Assembly: GCF_016862555.1 (NCBI RefSeq)
Contig: NZ_BONE01000060.1
Coordinates: 1-46,502 of the forward strand
Length of the DNA: 46,502 nt
Source of the DNA: Asanoa siamensis
GTDB taxonomy: Bacteria; Actinomycetota; Actinomycetes; Mycobacteriales; Micromonosporaceae
Direction of reading: 5' to 3'
Position numbers and translations under genes: made by a program. Positions 26,184 to 36,129 of the stretch are shown here, piece after piece. The stretch's first letter is position 1. Each line of letters starts with the position of its first letter. The notes beneath the pieces are model-generated. The model made no database searches. It worked only from the letters and a program-made list of their open reading frames with translations, and was not told the origin of the DNA.

Positions 26184-27992
26184 CTAGTGAGGCTTGCCAG
26201 GACGTACGACGCCCGCCGCACCGCCACCACGACGCACCGGCTCGGCTGTCGCGATCATGCCGTGCCGGGTGAACTCGATCGCCGTGGCCGCACCGAGCTC
26301 GGGTGTGCTGACGAAGGTCGGTTGGCCGAGGGCTTGCAGATCAGCGCCGTACGCGGTGATGAAAGCCGGCTCGGCCTGCGGCGCGGCGCTGTTGCGCTGC
26401 GACGCTCGCGGGGCGGCCATCGCCTCCGGCAGCGTCATGCCGAGGTCGATGCGGTTGACCAGCATCTGCAGCACGGTGGTGATGATGGTCGCGCCACCCG
26501 GGGTGCCCAGCGCCAGGAACGGCTTGCCGTCGTCGAAGACGATCGTCGGCGACATCGACGAGCGCGGCCGCTTGTTGGGAGCGGGCAGGTTCGGGTCCGG
26601 CGGGGCGCCCGGCGTCTGGATGAAGGTGAAGTCGGTCATCTCGTTGTTGAGCAGGAAGCCGCGGCCCGGCACCACCATGGCGTTGCCGCCGGTCTGCTCG
26701 ATGGTCAGGGTGTACTCGACGACATTGCCCCACTTGTCGGCGACGGTGAGGTTGGTCGTGCTCTGCCCGGGGTTGCCCTCCGCGGCGGCCGCCGCGGTCG
26801 CGCAGTCGCCGTAGCGGCCGTCGGGGTTGCCCGGTGCCACCGGCTTGACGAGCGCCTTCGCCGGGTCGATCAGGCAGGCACGCTCGGCCGCGTACCGGTC
26901 GCGCAGCAGTTCGTCGATCAGCTTGCGCGAGGTGTCGGCGCCGACATAGCGGTTGCGGTCCGCGAACGACAGCGCGCTCGCCTCGAGGTAGTGATGCAGC
27001 GCCTCGACCGCGCTCATGTCCGAGAGGTCGAACCGCTCGAGGATGTTGAGGGCCTCGCCCACCGCGATGCCACCGCTGGAAGGCGTCGACATGCCGTAGA
27101 CCGTGTAGCCGCGATAGTCGGAGCGGGTCGGTGCCGGGAACCGCAGCTCGTACCGGTCGAGGTCGGCGAGGGTCATCTCGCCGGGGCGGATCTCGAAGCC
27201 CCACGGCATCGCGGGGTCGGCGGCAACCGGCGGGTGCTGCACGGTCTGCACGATGTCCCGGGCGATCCGGCCCTCGTAGAAGACGTCGGTGCCGTGCCGG
27301 GAGATCTCGCGGTACGTGTCGGCCAGATCGGGGTTCCGGAACCGCGAGCCGACGGTCGGCGGCTGCCCGCCGGGCAGATAGAGCTCGCGGGTCGACCCGA
27401 ACTGGGCGAACTGGGCCTGGTTGTCGGCGATCTGTTGGCGGAAGGTGGAGTCGACGGTGAAGCCGCGCTGGGCCACGTCCGCGGCCGGCGCGAGCGCCGC
27501 GGGCAGCGAGCGGCTGCCCCACTTGCGCAGGGCCTCTTTCCACGTGAGCAGCGTTCCGGGCACGCCGGCCGAGATCCCGCTGACCCGGGCCTCCTGGAAG
27601 GCCATCGCAGTGCCGTCGGGCTTCAGGAAGGCGTCTTCGCCCATGGCCCGAGGTGCCGACTCGCGACCGTCGATCGTGTGGACGCGGCGGGTCTTGGCGT
27701 CGTAGTAGACGAAGAAGCCGCCGCCGCCGATCCCGGCGGAGAACGGCTCGGTCACGCCGAGGGTCGCGGCGGCCGCGACCGCGGCGTCGACGGCGTTGCC
27801 GCCCCTGCGCAACACGTCGAGCCCGACCGCGGTGGCGGTGGGGTCGACGGTGGCGACGGCCCCGCCGTACCCGACGGCGGTGGCGTCCCTCGGTGGCTCG
27901 CCGCCACCGTGCGCGAGCGCCGGGGCGGAGCCCGGCACCACCAGCCCCGCCGCGGCCACGACAGCGACGACTGCGATCTTTCCGAGCTTCAT
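26184..27992 (-). CDS. ggt: Secreted gamma-glutamyltransferase
   Basis: 602 aa. A signal peptide (about 1-28; ending APALAHG) is followed by the Ntn-hydrolase GGT fold. The autocleavage/nucleophile site is STTNLTV with T412 as the probable catalytic threonine. Typical GGT segments include GLDVLRRGGNAVDAAVAAAATLGV and GIGGGGFFVYYD. The enzyme would hydrolyse or transfer gamma-glutamyl groups (for example from glutathione-like compounds) outside the cell. GGGAGGGGCA precedes the ATG. It lies downstream of the ABC exporter genes on the same strand, 107 bp away; co-transcription is possible. Confidence 0.95.
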   Translation of the reverse strand: MKLGKIAVVAVVAAAGLVVPGSAPALAHGGGEPPRDATAVGYGGAVATVDPTATAVGLDVLRRGGNAVDAAVAAAATLGVTEPFSAGIGGGGFFVYYDAKTRRVHTIDGRESAPRAMGEDAFLKPDGTAMAFQEARVSGISAGVPGTLLTWKEALRKWGSRSLPAALAPAADVAQRGFTVDSTFRQQIADNQAQFAQFGSTRELYLPGGQPPTVGSRFRNPDLADTYREISRHGTDVFYEGRIARDIVQTVQHPPVAADPAMPWGFEIRPGEMTLADLDRYELRFPAPTRSDYRGYTVYGMSTPSSGGIAVGEALNILERFDLSDMSAVEALHHYLEASALSFADRNRYVGADTSRKLIDELLRDRYAAERACLIDPAKALVKPVAPGNPDGRYGDCATAAAAAEGNPGQSTTNLTVADKWGNVVEYTLTIEQTGGNAMVVPGRGFLLNNEMTDFTFIQTPGAPPDPNLPAPNKRPRSSMSPTIVFDDGKPFLALGTPGGATIITTVLQMLVNRIDLGMTLPEAMAAPRASQRNSAAPQAEPAFITAYGADLQALGQPTFVSTPELGAATAIEFTRHGMIATAEPVRRGGGAAGVVRPGKPH

Positions 27993-28099
27993 TGCCCCTC
28001 CCGGATCAGCATGCGTCTCTATGTCCTACCGCCACCGTCCACGATCGGCAACAGGGCGTGCGGGCGCACTGCCTGTCAGTTCGGGCGGCATGAGCGTGA

Positions 28100-28855
28100 T
28101 CAGGTCAGCAGGAGGACGGCCAGCCGGCGCCGGGCGAGCGCGGTGGCGCCGATGCCGAGGACGAGGAGGTACGCGACGGCGATCGGCAGACCGGCACCCA
28201 ACTGGCCCGTGGTCAGACCGCGCATGAGCTCGATGCTCTGGTAGAGCGGCAGTGCCGCGACGATGCCCTGGAGGACGGGAGGATAGATCGACAACGGATA
28301 GAACGTGGTCGCGAAGAGGAACATCGGGAGCATCACCAACTGCAGGTACTGATGGTGGTGCGGCTCGCGGATGAAGGTGGCGGCGGCCAGGCCGGCCGCG
28401 GAGAAGGCGTACGCGATCAGCGCCGCCGCGGGCACGGCCAGCACGGCCCACCAGGAGTGCACCATCCCGAGCAGTGCGATCACCGCGAAGAAGCAGCTCG
28501 ACGACAGCGTGCTGCGCAGGACCGACGCGGCGATCTCGCCCAACGCGATGTCGCCGATCCGCATGGGCGTCGTGACGATCGCGTCGTACACCTTGTCGAA
28601 CCGGCCCCGCCACCAGACGTTGCTGGTCGTCTCGTTGACCGCGCTGTTCATCGCCGAGGTGGCCAGCAGCGCGGGCGCCACGAACGCGGCATAGCTCGCG
28701 GCGCCCGACTCCCCGCTGACCAGCTGACCGATGCCGATGCCGACGGAGAGCAGATACAGAAAGGGCTCGAAGATGCCGTTCACGACGAGGTTCCACGGCC
28801 GGCCGTGCCGCAGCACCCAGAGGTGGCGCACGACGATCAGGTGGGCGGACGACAC
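28100..28855 (-). CDS. ABC-2 type transporter permease (second)
   Basis: 251 aa from GTG 28855, with AGAGGGA upstream. About six transmembrane helices in ABC-2/NodJ order; FDKVYDAIVTTPMRIGDIALGE is the conserved cytosolic loop region and MLPMFLFATTFYPL the later helix signature. It is 14 nt downstream of a similar permease, so the exporter is probably a heterodimer with one ATPase. Substrate unknown. Confidence 0.9.
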   Translation of the reverse strand: MSSAHLIVVRHLWVLRHGRPWNLVVNGIFEPFLYLLSVGIGIGQLVSGESGAASYAAFVAPALLATSAMNSAVNETTSNVWWRGRFDKVYDAIVTTPMRIGDIALGEIAASVLRSTLSSSCFFAVIALLGMVHSWWAVLAVPAAALIAYAFSAAGLAAATFIREPHHHQYLQLVMLPMFLFATTFYPLSIYPPVLQGIVAALPLYQSIELMRGLTTGQLGAGLPIAVAYLLVLGIGATALARRRLAVLLLT

Positions 28856-28869
28856 GGTCCCTCTTCCCT

Positions 28870-29649
28870 TCACGCGTGGAGGTGGCGTCGGTAGGTGCGG
28901 CGCGCCACCAGGTAGCCCAGGCAGCAGAGCGCGCCGAGGTAGCCGACGTGCACCGCCGCCAGCGGCCACGACACCGTGCCGAGACTCAGCGCGCGGCACA
29001 GGTCGACTCCGTGCCACAGCGGGGTGGCGTAGACGAGCGGACGGACCACCGACGGCAGCTGCTCGACCGCGAAGAACGTGCCGGAGAACAGGTAGAGCGG
29101 CATGACCACCCACTTGAAGATGCCGTTCACCGGCCGCACGTCGGGCAGCGTCACCGCCCACGCAGCGGACGGCAGCGCGAACGCCATCGCGGTGAGCGCC
29201 GCCGCGGGCAGGGCCAGCAGCACCAGGGGCGAGTGGGCGGCGCCGAACGCGACCATCACCGCCACGAACACCGCGGCGCTCAACGTGACGCGCGACGCCA
29301 TGAAGAGGAGATGACCATGCAGGATGTCTTCGGGTTCGAGTGGCGTGCCGGCGGCGACCGGGTACGCGCCGCCTGGGCCGCGGTTCACCGCCACCGGGAA
29401 TGCCGCTTCCACGATGCCGTTCTGCATCGCGGCGGCGGCCAATATGCCAGGCGCGAAGAACGCGAGGTAGTCGACGCCGCCGAGGGTTGCCGAGTCCGGA
29501 GCGATCAGGCGACCGAGACCCACGCCGATCGCGACCAGGAACAGCAACGGGTTGGCGATGCTGATCACCACGGTGCCGCGCCAGGTGCGGCGGTAGCGCA
29601 GGATCCAGTACTGGTACGCGCGGAGCGCCATCGGGTCGGCGGTCGCCAT
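28870..29649 (-). CDS. ABC-2 type transporter permease (first)
   Basis: 259 aa from ATG 29649. About six transmembrane helices; FAPGILAAAAMQNGIVEAAFPV, TPLEPEDILHGHLLFM and MPLYLFSGTFFAVEQLP follow the NodJ/DrrB-like pattern. The start overlaps the ATPase stop by one base (TGATG). A glycine-rich insertion-like stretch (VNRGPGGAYPV) sits where related permeases have a charged loop. Confidence 0.9.
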   Translation of the reverse strand: MATADPMALRAYQYWILRYRRTWRGTVVISIANPLLFLVAIGVGLGRLIAPDSATLGGVDYLAFFAPGILAAAAMQNGIVEAAFPVAVNRGPGGAYPVAAGTPLEPEDILHGHLLFMASRVTLSAAVFVAVMVAFGAAHSPLVLLALPAAALTAMAFALPSAAWAVTLPDVRPVNGIFKWVVMPLYLFSGTFFAVEQLPSVVRPLVYATPLWHGVDLCRALSLGTVSWPLAAVHVGYLGALCCLGYLVARRTYRRHLHA

Positions 29650-30602
29650 CAGTCCACCAGAGTCCGGCCGGTCAGGGCGAGGAACACGTCCTCGAGGCTG
29701 GCGCGGCGGACCATCGCCGTCACCGGCCGCAGGCCGACCTGATGGACGATCGCCAGCGCCGCCTCGCCCTCGGCGGTGTACCAGAGGACGCGGTCCGGCA
29801 GTTCCTCCAGCCGGTCCCGGATCGCGGCGTCGCGGAGCTTGGCCACGGCCTTGTCCTGCTCGCCGATCCCGAAGCGCAGTTCGAGCACCTCTCGCGTGGA
29901 GTGCGCGGCGATCAACTCGGCCGGCGACCCCTGCGCCACGATGCGGCCCTTGTCCATCACGATCAACCTGTCGCAGAGCTGCTCGGCCTCGTCCATGTAA
30001 TGCGTGGTCAGGATCAGGCTGACGCCCTGCTGCTTGAGCCGGAACAGCCGGTCCCACAGCACGTGCCGGGCCTGTGGATCGAGCCCCGTGGTGGGTTCGT
30101 CGAGGAGGAGCATCTCCGGCTCGTTGATCAGCGAGCGGGCGATGGTGAGCCGGCGCCGCATACCGCCGGAGAGCGCGTCGACCCGGTCGCGGCCGCGCTC
30201 CGCGAGCTGGGCGAACTCCAGCAGGTGCGCGCTTCGGGCCGCGATGGTCGACTTCGGCAGGCCGAAGTAGCGGCCGTAGATCAGCAGGTTCTCCAGAACG
30301 GTGAGCTCCCGGTCCAGCGCGTCGTCCTGGGGCACCACCCCGAGCCGCGCCCGGATCTGGCGGCCCTGCGTGAGCGGGTTCAACCCGAGTACCCGCAGCG
30401 TGCCCGCGGTCGGCGGCGACACGCACGCGATCATCCGCATCGTCGACGACTTGCCGGCTCCGTTCGGGCCGAGGAACCCGAACGACTCGCCGCGACGCAG
30501 CGTGAAGTCGATGCCGTCGACCGCCGTGAACGGGGACCCATGACGGTCGCGGGGCGGATAGCGCTTGACGAGGCCGGCCGCCTCCACGAGGACATCGGGC
30601 AT
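29649..30602 (-). CDS. ABC transporter ATP-binding protein, NodI/DrrA type
   Basis: 317 aa from ATG 30602. Walker A GPNGAGKSS, signature LSGGMRRRL, Walker B LLLDEPTTGLDP and a switch histidine (LTTHYMDEAEQL) are all intact. The C-terminal extension (about 220-317) is usual for the NodI/DrrA exporter group. It forms a transcription unit with two permeases downstream. A plausible promoter lies so close that the mRNA would be leaderless (see 30610-30638). Confidence 0.94.
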   Translation of the reverse strand: MPDVLVEAAGLVKRYPPRDRHGSPFTAVDGIDFTLRRGESFGFLGPNGAGKSSTMRMIACVSPPTAGTLRVLGLNPLTQGRQIRARLGVVPQDDALDRELTVLENLLIYGRYFGLPKSTIAARSAHLLEFAQLAERGRDRVDALSGGMRRRLTIARSLINEPEMLLLDEPTTGLDPQARHVLWDRLFRLKQQGVSLILTTHYMDEAEQLCDRLIVMDKGRIVAQGSPAELIAAHSTREVLELRFGIGEQDKAVAKLRDAAIRDRLEELPDRVLWYTAEGEAALAIVHQVGLRPVTAMVRRASLEDVFLALTGRTLVD

Positions 30603-30609
30603 GAGCAAG

Positions 30610-30638
30610 AGCGTATGAATCTTGCGAGGCGTTGTCGA
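30610..30638 (-). promoter_or_regulatory. Predicted leaderless promoter of the ABC operon
   Basis: On the minus strand TCGACA (30633-30638), a 17-bp spacer, then TACGCT (30610-30615). The -10 ends 7 nt before the ATG, placing the transcription start at or next to the start codon. No Shine-Dalgarno sequence is present. Confidence 0.5.
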
Positions 30639-30735
30639 TAGATTTCAACGATGAGTACGACTATTGCGCCTGTGCGTCGCGTCCTGGCACGATGACCATC
30701 GATATCCCGTCCCGACCCCTCAAGGAGCGGCAGAC

Positions 30736-33126
30736 ATGGCGGTTTCGCGCCGAAGATTCGTGACCTCAGTGGCGGCCGGCTCCGCCCTGGCCGCTGTCTC
30801 CACGACGGAACTGGCCGCCGTCCTGGCCAGTCCCGCGAGTGCGGCCAGTCCGCCCGGCGACGTGGTCGGCAAGATCTCCGTGGGCTACCAGGGTTGGTTC
30901 GCCTGCCCGGGTGACGGTGCCCCGATCGGTGGCTGGTGGCACTGGTCGCGCGACCGGTTCCAGCCGCCGTCGCCGTCGAACACGACGATCGTGTCCTGGC
31001 CCGACATGCGCGAGTACACGCGGGGCTACACGACCGCGTACCCGAATCTCGGCAACGGGCAGCCGGCCCAGTTGTTCTCGTGCTACGACGACCAGACGGT
31101 GGACACCCACTTCAAGTGGATGCAGCAGTACAACTGCGACACCGCCGCGCTGCAGCGGTTCAACCCGGTCGGTGACGAGGGGCCGACCCGGGACGCGATG
31201 GCGCAGAAGGTACGGGCGGCGGCCGAGAAGTACGGGCGCAAGTTCTACATCATGTACGACGTCACGAGCTGGACGAGCATGCAGTCGCAGATCAAGACCG
31301 ACTGGACGTCGAAGATGTCGGCGCACACGGCGTCATCCGCGTACGCCCGACAGAACGGCAAGCCGGTCGTCTGCATCTGGGGCTTCGGCTTCAACGACGA
31401 CGGTCGCCCGTTCGCGCCGGCGCCGTGCCTGGACGTGGTCAACTGGTTCAAGGCGCAGGGTTGCTACGTGATCGGCGGCGTGCCCACCTACTGGCGACAG
31501 GGCATCAACGACTCGCGCCCCGGTTTCTCCGAGGTCTACCACGCGTTCAACATGATCTCGCCGTGGATGGTCGGCCGTACCGGTGATCTTCCCGGGCTGG
31601 ACTCCTTCTACAACAACGTCAACGTGCCGGACAAGGCCGACTGCGACGCGCATGGCATCGACTACCAGCCGTGCGTCATGCCGGGTGACCTGTCCTCCGG
31701 GCATCGGCGGCACGGTGACTTCTACTGGCGGCACCTCTACAACATGATCCGGCTGGGGTCCGCGGGGCTGTATGTGTCGATGTTCGACGAGTACAACGAG
31801 GGCAACCAGATCGCCAAGACGTCGGAGAGCGCGGCCACGACGCCGCCGGGGATCCGGGCGCTCGACGAGGACGGCGTGTTCTGCTCGTCGGACTACTACC
31901 TGCGGATCACGGCCGACGGCGGCCGGATGCTCAAGGGGCAGCTAGCCCTGACGCCGAATCGCCCCACCCAACCGACGACCGGTGGCGGTCCGCCGGACCC
32001 GCCGACCGGCAACCTCGCCCTCAACAAGCCGACGTCGGCGAGTTCGCAGAACGGCGGCTTCGTCGCCGGCAATGCCGTCGACGCCAACGCGGGCAGCTAC
32101 TGGGAGAGTGCCAACAACGCCTTCCCGCAATGGCTCCAGGTCGACCTCGGCAGCTCCGCCCAGGTCAACCGGGTCGTGCTGAAGCTGCCGCCCGGATGGG
32201 GGACGCGTACGCAGACGATCCTGCTGCAAGGCAGCACCAATGGATCACAGTGGACGACCCTCGTGCCGAGCGCCGGTGTGACCTTCAATCCCGCCACCGG
32301 CAACAGCGCGACACTGTCGGTGCTGGCGACGACGGCCCGCTACGTCCGGCTCACCGTCACCGGCAACACCGGCTGGCCGGCCGCCCAGATCGCCGGTTTC
32401 GAGGTGTACGGCGGTGTCACCGAGCCGGGCAGCCCGCCCACCGCGCCCGCCAATCTCACGGTGACCGGCAAGACCACCACCAGCGTGTCGCTGTCGTGGT
32501 CGGCGTCGTCCGACGACGGCACGATCGTGGGTTACGACGTGCGGCAGGGCGGCACCGTGGTCGGCTCGCCCAGCGGCACGTCGCACACGGTCAGCGGCCT
32601 GAGCCCGAACACCGCGTACGCGTTCTCGGTCGTCGCGAAGGACAACAACGGCAACGTGTCGAATTCCTCCAATGTGGTCACGGTGACCACCGACGCGCCG
32701 CCGGCCAACACCAACCTGGCGCTGGGCCGGCCGACGGCGGAGAGCGGACACACGCAGAACTACGGCTCGGGCAACGTCGTCGACGGCAACGCCAACAGCT
32801 ATTGGGAGAGCCCGAACAACGCGTTCCCGCAATGGGTGCAGGTCGACCTCGGCGCGGCGCCGGCGGTCGGGCGGGTCGTGCTCAAGCTGCCGCCGCAGGC
32901 TGCCTGGCAGACCCGCACCCAGACGCTGTCGATCCAGGGCAGCACCAACGGGTCGTCGTGGAGCACGCTCGCGGGCTCCGCCGGCCGCGTGTTCAACCCG
33001 GCGTCCGGCAACGCGGTGACGATCACGTTCACGGCGACATCGACGAGGTATGTCCGAGTCAACGTCACCGGCAACACGGGCTGGCCGGCGGGCCAGCTCT
33101 CCGAGCTGGAGGTCTATGCGAGCTGA
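30736..33126 (+). CDS. Tat-exported GH99-like glycoside hydrolase with discoidin and FN3 domains
   Basis: 796 aa. AAGGAG lies 8 nt before the ATG. The N-terminus SRRRFVTSVAAG is a twin-arginine signal. Residues about 42-395 form a GH71/GH99-like barrel (KISVGYQGWFACPGDG, GGWWHWSRD, FYIMYDVTSW, MFDEYNEG near the end), acting on mannan- or xylan-like glycans in the family. A discoidin/F5-8C domain (about 424-559), a fibronectin type III domain (about 567-653) and a second discoidin domain (about 657-796) follow. The two discoidin domains share long stretches such as YWES(A/P)NNAFPQW, so they arose by duplication. Secreted polysaccharide degradation is likely; the exact substrate is unknown. It diverges from the ABC exporter. 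Confidence 0.9.
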   Translation: MAVSRRRFVTSVAAGSALAAVSTTELAAVLASPASAASPPGDVVGKISVGYQGWFACPGDGAPIGGWWHWSRDRFQPPSPSNTTIVSWPDMREYTRGYTTAYPNLGNGQPAQLFSCYDDQTVDTHFKWMQQYNCDTAALQRFNPVGDEGPTRDAMAQKVRAAAEKYGRKFYIMYDVTSWTSMQSQIKTDWTSKMSAHTASSAYARQNGKPVVCIWGFGFNDDGRPFAPAPCLDVVNWFKAQGCYVIGGVPTYWRQGINDSRPGFSEVYHAFNMISPWMVGRTGDLPGLDSFYNNVNVPDKADCDAHGIDYQPCVMPGDLSSGHRRHGDFYWRHLYNMIRLGSAGLYVSMFDEYNEGNQIAKTSESAATTPPGIRALDEDGVFCSSDYYLRITADGGRMLKGQLALTPNRPTQPTTGGGPPDPPTGNLALNKPTSASSQNGGFVAGNAVDANAGSYWESANNAFPQWLQVDLGSSAQVNRVVLKLPPGWGTRTQTILLQGSTNGSQWTTLVPSAGVTFNPATGNSATLSVLATTARYVRLTVTGNTGWPAAQIAGFEVYGGVTEPGSPPTAPANLTVTGKTTTSVSLSWSASSDDGTIVGYDVRQGGTVVGSPSGTSHTVSGLSPNTAYAFSVVAKDNNGNVSNSSNVVTVTTDAPPANTNLALGRPTAESGHTQNYGSGNVVDGNANSYWESPNNAFPQWVQVDLGAAPAVGRVVLKLPPQAAWQTRTQTLSIQGSTNGSSWSTLAGSAGRVFNPASGNAVTITFTATSTRYVRVNVTGNTGWPAGQLSELEVYAS

Positions 33127-33134
33127 CCCGAACT

Positions 33135-33174
33135 CCGCCGGCCGCTGTCAATCGCCCTTCGCAGCGGCCGGCGG
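33135..33174. terminator. Convergent terminator hairpin
   Basis: A perfect 13-bp stem: CCGCCGGCCGCTG at 33135-33147 and CAGCGGCCGGCGG at 33162-33174, with a 14-nt loop. It starts 8 nt after the stop of the GH99-like gene and overlaps the 3' end of the convergent membrane protein gene. Confidence 0.7.
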
Positions 33175-33960
33175 CCCACCACCAGCCTCGGTATCCCCAG
33201 GCGCGGGGAGCGGTGTGCGGTCGTCCGTGTCGGTGGGAGTTCCTCCCGGGGATCGAGCCGGATCCTCACCGGCGAGCGGGACGGGTCGGCCTGCGGCGGG
33301 ACCGGCGAGCGGGACGGGCTGGCCTGCGGCGGGACCGGCGAGCGGGACGGGTCGGCCCGCGGCGGGCGCATCGGTCGGAGTGCCACCTCGCGAACCCGCC
33401 GGGACACCGCCGGGCCGATAGCCCAGCAGCTGTCGCCGGCGGCGCAGGAGCAGGACCGCTGCTGTCAGGAGAGCCGCGGCGGATCCGCCCAGGAGGACCC
33501 GGGCGAAGGTCTCCTCGCCGATCACCGCGGCCGCCGCGACCCCCACGCCTCCGGCGCACAAGGCCGCGGCGGTCCAGCCGAGCTGTCGGGCCGTGCCGGC
33601 GTCTCGCAGGTCGACCACCAGATCATCGATCCGCTCATCGGTGGACGAGCCGGCGGTGATCGCTCGCAGCACCGCCTTGCGCGTCGCCGGATCCGCGCCG
33701 TCGACCAACGGCCCGGGCCCGCGCTTACGCAGCCGGATCAGCAACGGCACGAAGAAGGCAGCGAAGACCGCGAAGGGAATGAACGGCAGCACCACGTTCC
33801 AGGGCGAAGACAGCCCGTCGGTGCCGCCGCGGGTCGCGAAGATCGCTGCGAGGGCCGCGAAGCCCAGCACCAACGCCAACACGATCCAGCCGACCGGAGC
33901 CGCCGACCGACGCTCCACATTGGATCGGAGTTCGGCCCGCTCCTGCGCGGTGAGGCCCAT
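33148..33960 (-). CDS. Four-helix membrane protein with repetitive tail
   Basis: 270 aa. Two transmembrane helices at about 22-43 and 55-75, a polar segment (about 76-125), and two more helices at about 127-172. The tail (about 185-270) contains three copies of AAG(R/Q)PVPLAG and is Pro/Gly-rich. No family was recognised. GGGGG lies before the ATG. It is 54 bp downstream of galT on the same strand; a hairpin between them suggests separate transcripts. Confidence 0.7.
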   Translation of the reverse strand: MGLTAQERAELRSNVERRSAAPVGWIVLALVLGFAALAAIFATRGGTDGLSSPWNVVLPFIPFAVFAAFFVPLLIRLRKRGPGPLVDGADPATRKAVLRAITAGSSTDERIDDLVVDLRDAGTARQLGWTAAALCAGGVGVAAAAVIGEETFARVLLGGSAAALLTAAVLLLRRRRQLLGYRPGGVPAGSRGGTPTDAPAAGRPVPLAGPAAGQPVPLAGPAAGRPVPLAGEDPARSPGGTPTDTDDRTPLPAPGDTEAGGGPPAAAKGD

Positions 33961-33997
33961 GGCGCACCCCCTTCCAGATGTGGGAGGGAGAAACGTA

Positions 33998-34012
33998 CCC
34001 GCCGGCGGCGGG
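33998..34012 (-). terminator. Possible terminator after galT
   Basis: CCCGCC, loop GGC, GGCGGG forms a 6-bp stem just after the galT stop. On the minus strand it is followed by TACGTTTCTCC, a weak T-rich run. Confidence 0.4.
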
Positions 34013-34014
34013 AA

Positions 34015-35028
34015 TCAATCGTTGTCGAGGTCCCGCAGCCGCTGGGCGGCACTTTCCGGCGTGATGTCGCGCTGCGGACCAGCCAGCAACTCGAAGCCGA
34101 CCATGAACTTGCGGATCGTGGCCGAGCGCAGCAGCGGCGGGTAGAAGTGCGCGTGCAGGTGCGACTTCGGGTGCTCGCCGCCGTCGGTGGGTCGCTGGTG
34201 GAAGCCCATCGAGTACGGGAACGTGATGCCGAACAGCCGGTCGTACCGCCGGGTGACCTTGCCGAGGACGTCGGCCAGGCCGTCGCGGTCGGCGTCGCCC
34301 AGGTCGGTCAGCGCACCGTGGTGCGCGCGCGGCAGCACCAGCGTCTCGAACGGCCACACGGCCCAGAACGGTACGAGCGAGACGAACTGCTCGTTGGTGT
34401 CGACGATCCGGGAGCCGTCCTTCAGTTCGGCCGCGAGGTAGTCGCAGAGCAGACAGGCACCCTCGTAGGTCGCCTGCTGCGCGAGTTCCTTCGCCGGTTC
34501 GTTCGGCAGGCTCTCGGTCGCCCAGATCTGGCCGTGCGGGTGCGGGTTGCTCGCACCCATCATCGCGCCGCGGTTCTCGAAGATCTGGACGTGGCTGACC
34601 CAGTCGAGCGCGCCGAGCGACGCGGTCTGCGCGGCCCACGTGTCGACGACGGTACGCACGTCGGCCAGCGGCATGTCGCCGAGCGTCAGGTCGTGCCGGG
34701 GCGAGAGACAGACCACGCGGCAGATGCCGCGCTCCGGCCGGGCGACCAGCAGGCCGTCGTCGACTCCGCCGCCCGACGCGTCGGGCAGCAGGGCGGCGAA
34801 GTCGTTGTCGAACACGTACGTCGAGTCGTACACCGGCGTGTGCACCCCGCCGGCCCGTGTGTTGCCGGGGCAGAGATAGCACGACGGGTCGTACTCGGGG
34901 CGCTTCTCAGGTGTCGTCTCCTCGATCTGGCCTTGCCAGGGTCGAGCGGTGCGGTGCGGTGAGACCTGAACCCACTCGCCGGTCAGCCGGTTGAGCCGGC
35001 GATGCGGCGCGTCTGGAAGTAGGCCCAT
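34015..35028 (-). CDS. galT: Galactose-1-phosphate uridylyltransferase
   Basis: 337 aa. Active-site motif NPHPHGQIW with the nucleophile histidine, zinc-type cysteines in CYLCPGN, and [17 protein letters not shown] at the start, as in Gal[12 protein letters not shown] is the second histidine block. The Leloir pathway enzyme converts galactose-1-phosphate and UDP-glucose. The start overlaps galE by 46 nt; it is kept because the family's N-terminal motif begins within that overlap. Confidence 0.96.
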   Translation of the reverse strand: MGLLPDAPHRRLNRLTGEWVQVSPHRTARPWQGQIEETTPEKRPEYDPSCYLCPGNTRAGGVHTPVYDSTYVFDNDFAALLPDASGGGVDDGLLVARPERGICRVVCLSPRHDLTLGDMPLADVRTVVDTWAAQTASLGALDWVSHVQIFENRGAMMGASNPHPHGQIWATESLPNEPAKELAQQATYEGACLLCDYLAAELKDGSRIVDTNEQFVSLVPFWAVWPFETLVLPRAHHGALTDLGDADRDGLADVLGKVTRRYDRLFGITFPYSMGFHQRPTDGGEHPKSHLHAHFYPPLLRSATIRKFMVGFELLAGPQRDITPESAAQRLRDLDND

Positions 35029-35972
35029 GAGTCCCCCACGATCGATGCCAGGTCGGGCTTCGCGGCGACCCAGCCCAGCTCAGCGCGTGCGCGGACCGAC
35101 GACGCGATGAGCGTAGCCGGGTCTCCGGCGCGGCGCGGAGCGGGTGCGACCTTCACCTCCTCGCCGGTCACCTGACGCACCATCTCGACGATCTGCAGGT
35201 TGGAGAAGCCCTTGCCGTTGCCCAGGTTGTAGATCTTGTGTCGGCCCGGCTCGATCGCCTCCAGGGCGAGCAGGTGCGCCGCCGCCAGGTCTTCGACGTG
35301 GATGTAGTCGCGCACGCAGGTGCCGTCGCGCGTCGGGTAGTCGCCGCCGAAGATCCGCAGGCTCGGCCGCAGCCCGGCGGCCACCTCGAGCGCGGCCGGG
35401 ATCAGGTGTGTCTCGGGCTCGTGACACTCGCCGAGCGGGATCGGGCCGTCGAGGGCCGCGCCGGCGACGTTGAAGTAGCGCAGGCTCGTCGCGCCGAGTT
35501 GGTGCGCCTTGGCCGCGTGGGCGATGGCCATGTCGACGGCGAGCTTGGTCCAGCCGTACGGGTTGGTCGGCGCGACCGGCGCCTGCTCGGTGATCGGGAG
35601 GGTGCTCGGGTTGCCGTAGACGGCGGCGGTCGAACTGAACACCAGACGCTGCACGCCGGCGAGGCGCATCGCGTCGAGCAGGGCCAGCGACCCGGCGACG
35701 TTGGTGTGCCAGTAGATCTCCGGCCGCTCCACCGACTCGCCCGCGGCGATCTTGGCGGCGAAATGCAGCACACCGTCGAACCCGGCGCCGGGGGTGAGCA
35801 CCTCGGCGACCTCGTGCAGGTCGCGTTTGTGCAGCATGACCTCGCCGGGAAGCGAGCCGACGTGCCCGGCCGACAGGTCGTCGATGACCTCGACCGTGTG
35901 GCCGGCATCGAGCAATTGGTGCACGACGACGGACCCGATATATCCGGCACCGCCGGTCACGAGCAACTTCAT
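34983..35972 (-). CDS. galE: UDP-glucose 4-epimerase
   Basis: 329 aa. The NAD-binding GGAGYIG near residue 7, catalytic SSTAAVYG and YGWTK (YxxxK), and the substrate region [10 protein letters not shown] identify GalE. It interconverts UDP-glucose and UDP-galactose. A long in-frame upstream extension (to 36380) is Arg/Pro-rich and rejected. A -10 element TATCGT ends 6 nt before the ATG, so the transcript is probably leaderless. It forms an operon with galT. Confidence 0.96.
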   Translation of the reverse strand: MKLLVTGGAGYIGSVVVHQLLDAGHTVEVIDDLSAGHVGSLPGEVMLHKRDLHEVAEVLTPGAGFDGVLHFAAKIAAGESVERPEIYWHTNVAGSLALLDAMRLAGVQRLVFSSTAAVYGNPSTLPITEQAPVAPTNPYGWTKLAVDMAIAHAAKAHQLGATSLRYFNVAGAALDGPIPLGECHEPETHLIPAALEVAAGLRPSLRIFGGDYPTRDGTCVRDYIHVEDLAAAHLLALEAIEPGRHKIYNLGNGKGFSNLQIVEMVRQVTGEEVKVAPAPRRAGDPATLIASSVRARAELGWVAAKPDLASIVGDSWAYFQTRRIAGSTG

Positions 35973-35978
35973 GGGACG

Positions 35979-35984
35979 ACGATA
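35979..35984 (-). promoter_or_regulatory. Candidate -10 box for leaderless galE
   Basis: TATCGT on the minus strand, followed by CGTCCC and the ATG. There is no Shine-Dalgarno sequence. The -35 region is weak. Confidence 0.45.
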
Positions 35985-36129
35985 GGGCCACGAGCGCCCC
36001 GTGGGCATCCGCGATGGGCAATCAGCGGAAATGTCGTCGTAACACGAGAGAGGATCGGCGGAACGGCGCTCGGAGGAACGTTCACGGTAGGTCGGAAAAC
36101 GGCCATCGGGTACGGCGGCGAAGGCGTGA

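Noticed and set aside
29340-29400. Possible frameshift in the first ABC permease
   Set aside because: The unusual Gly-rich stretch stays in frame, and both flanks match the permease family without interruption.
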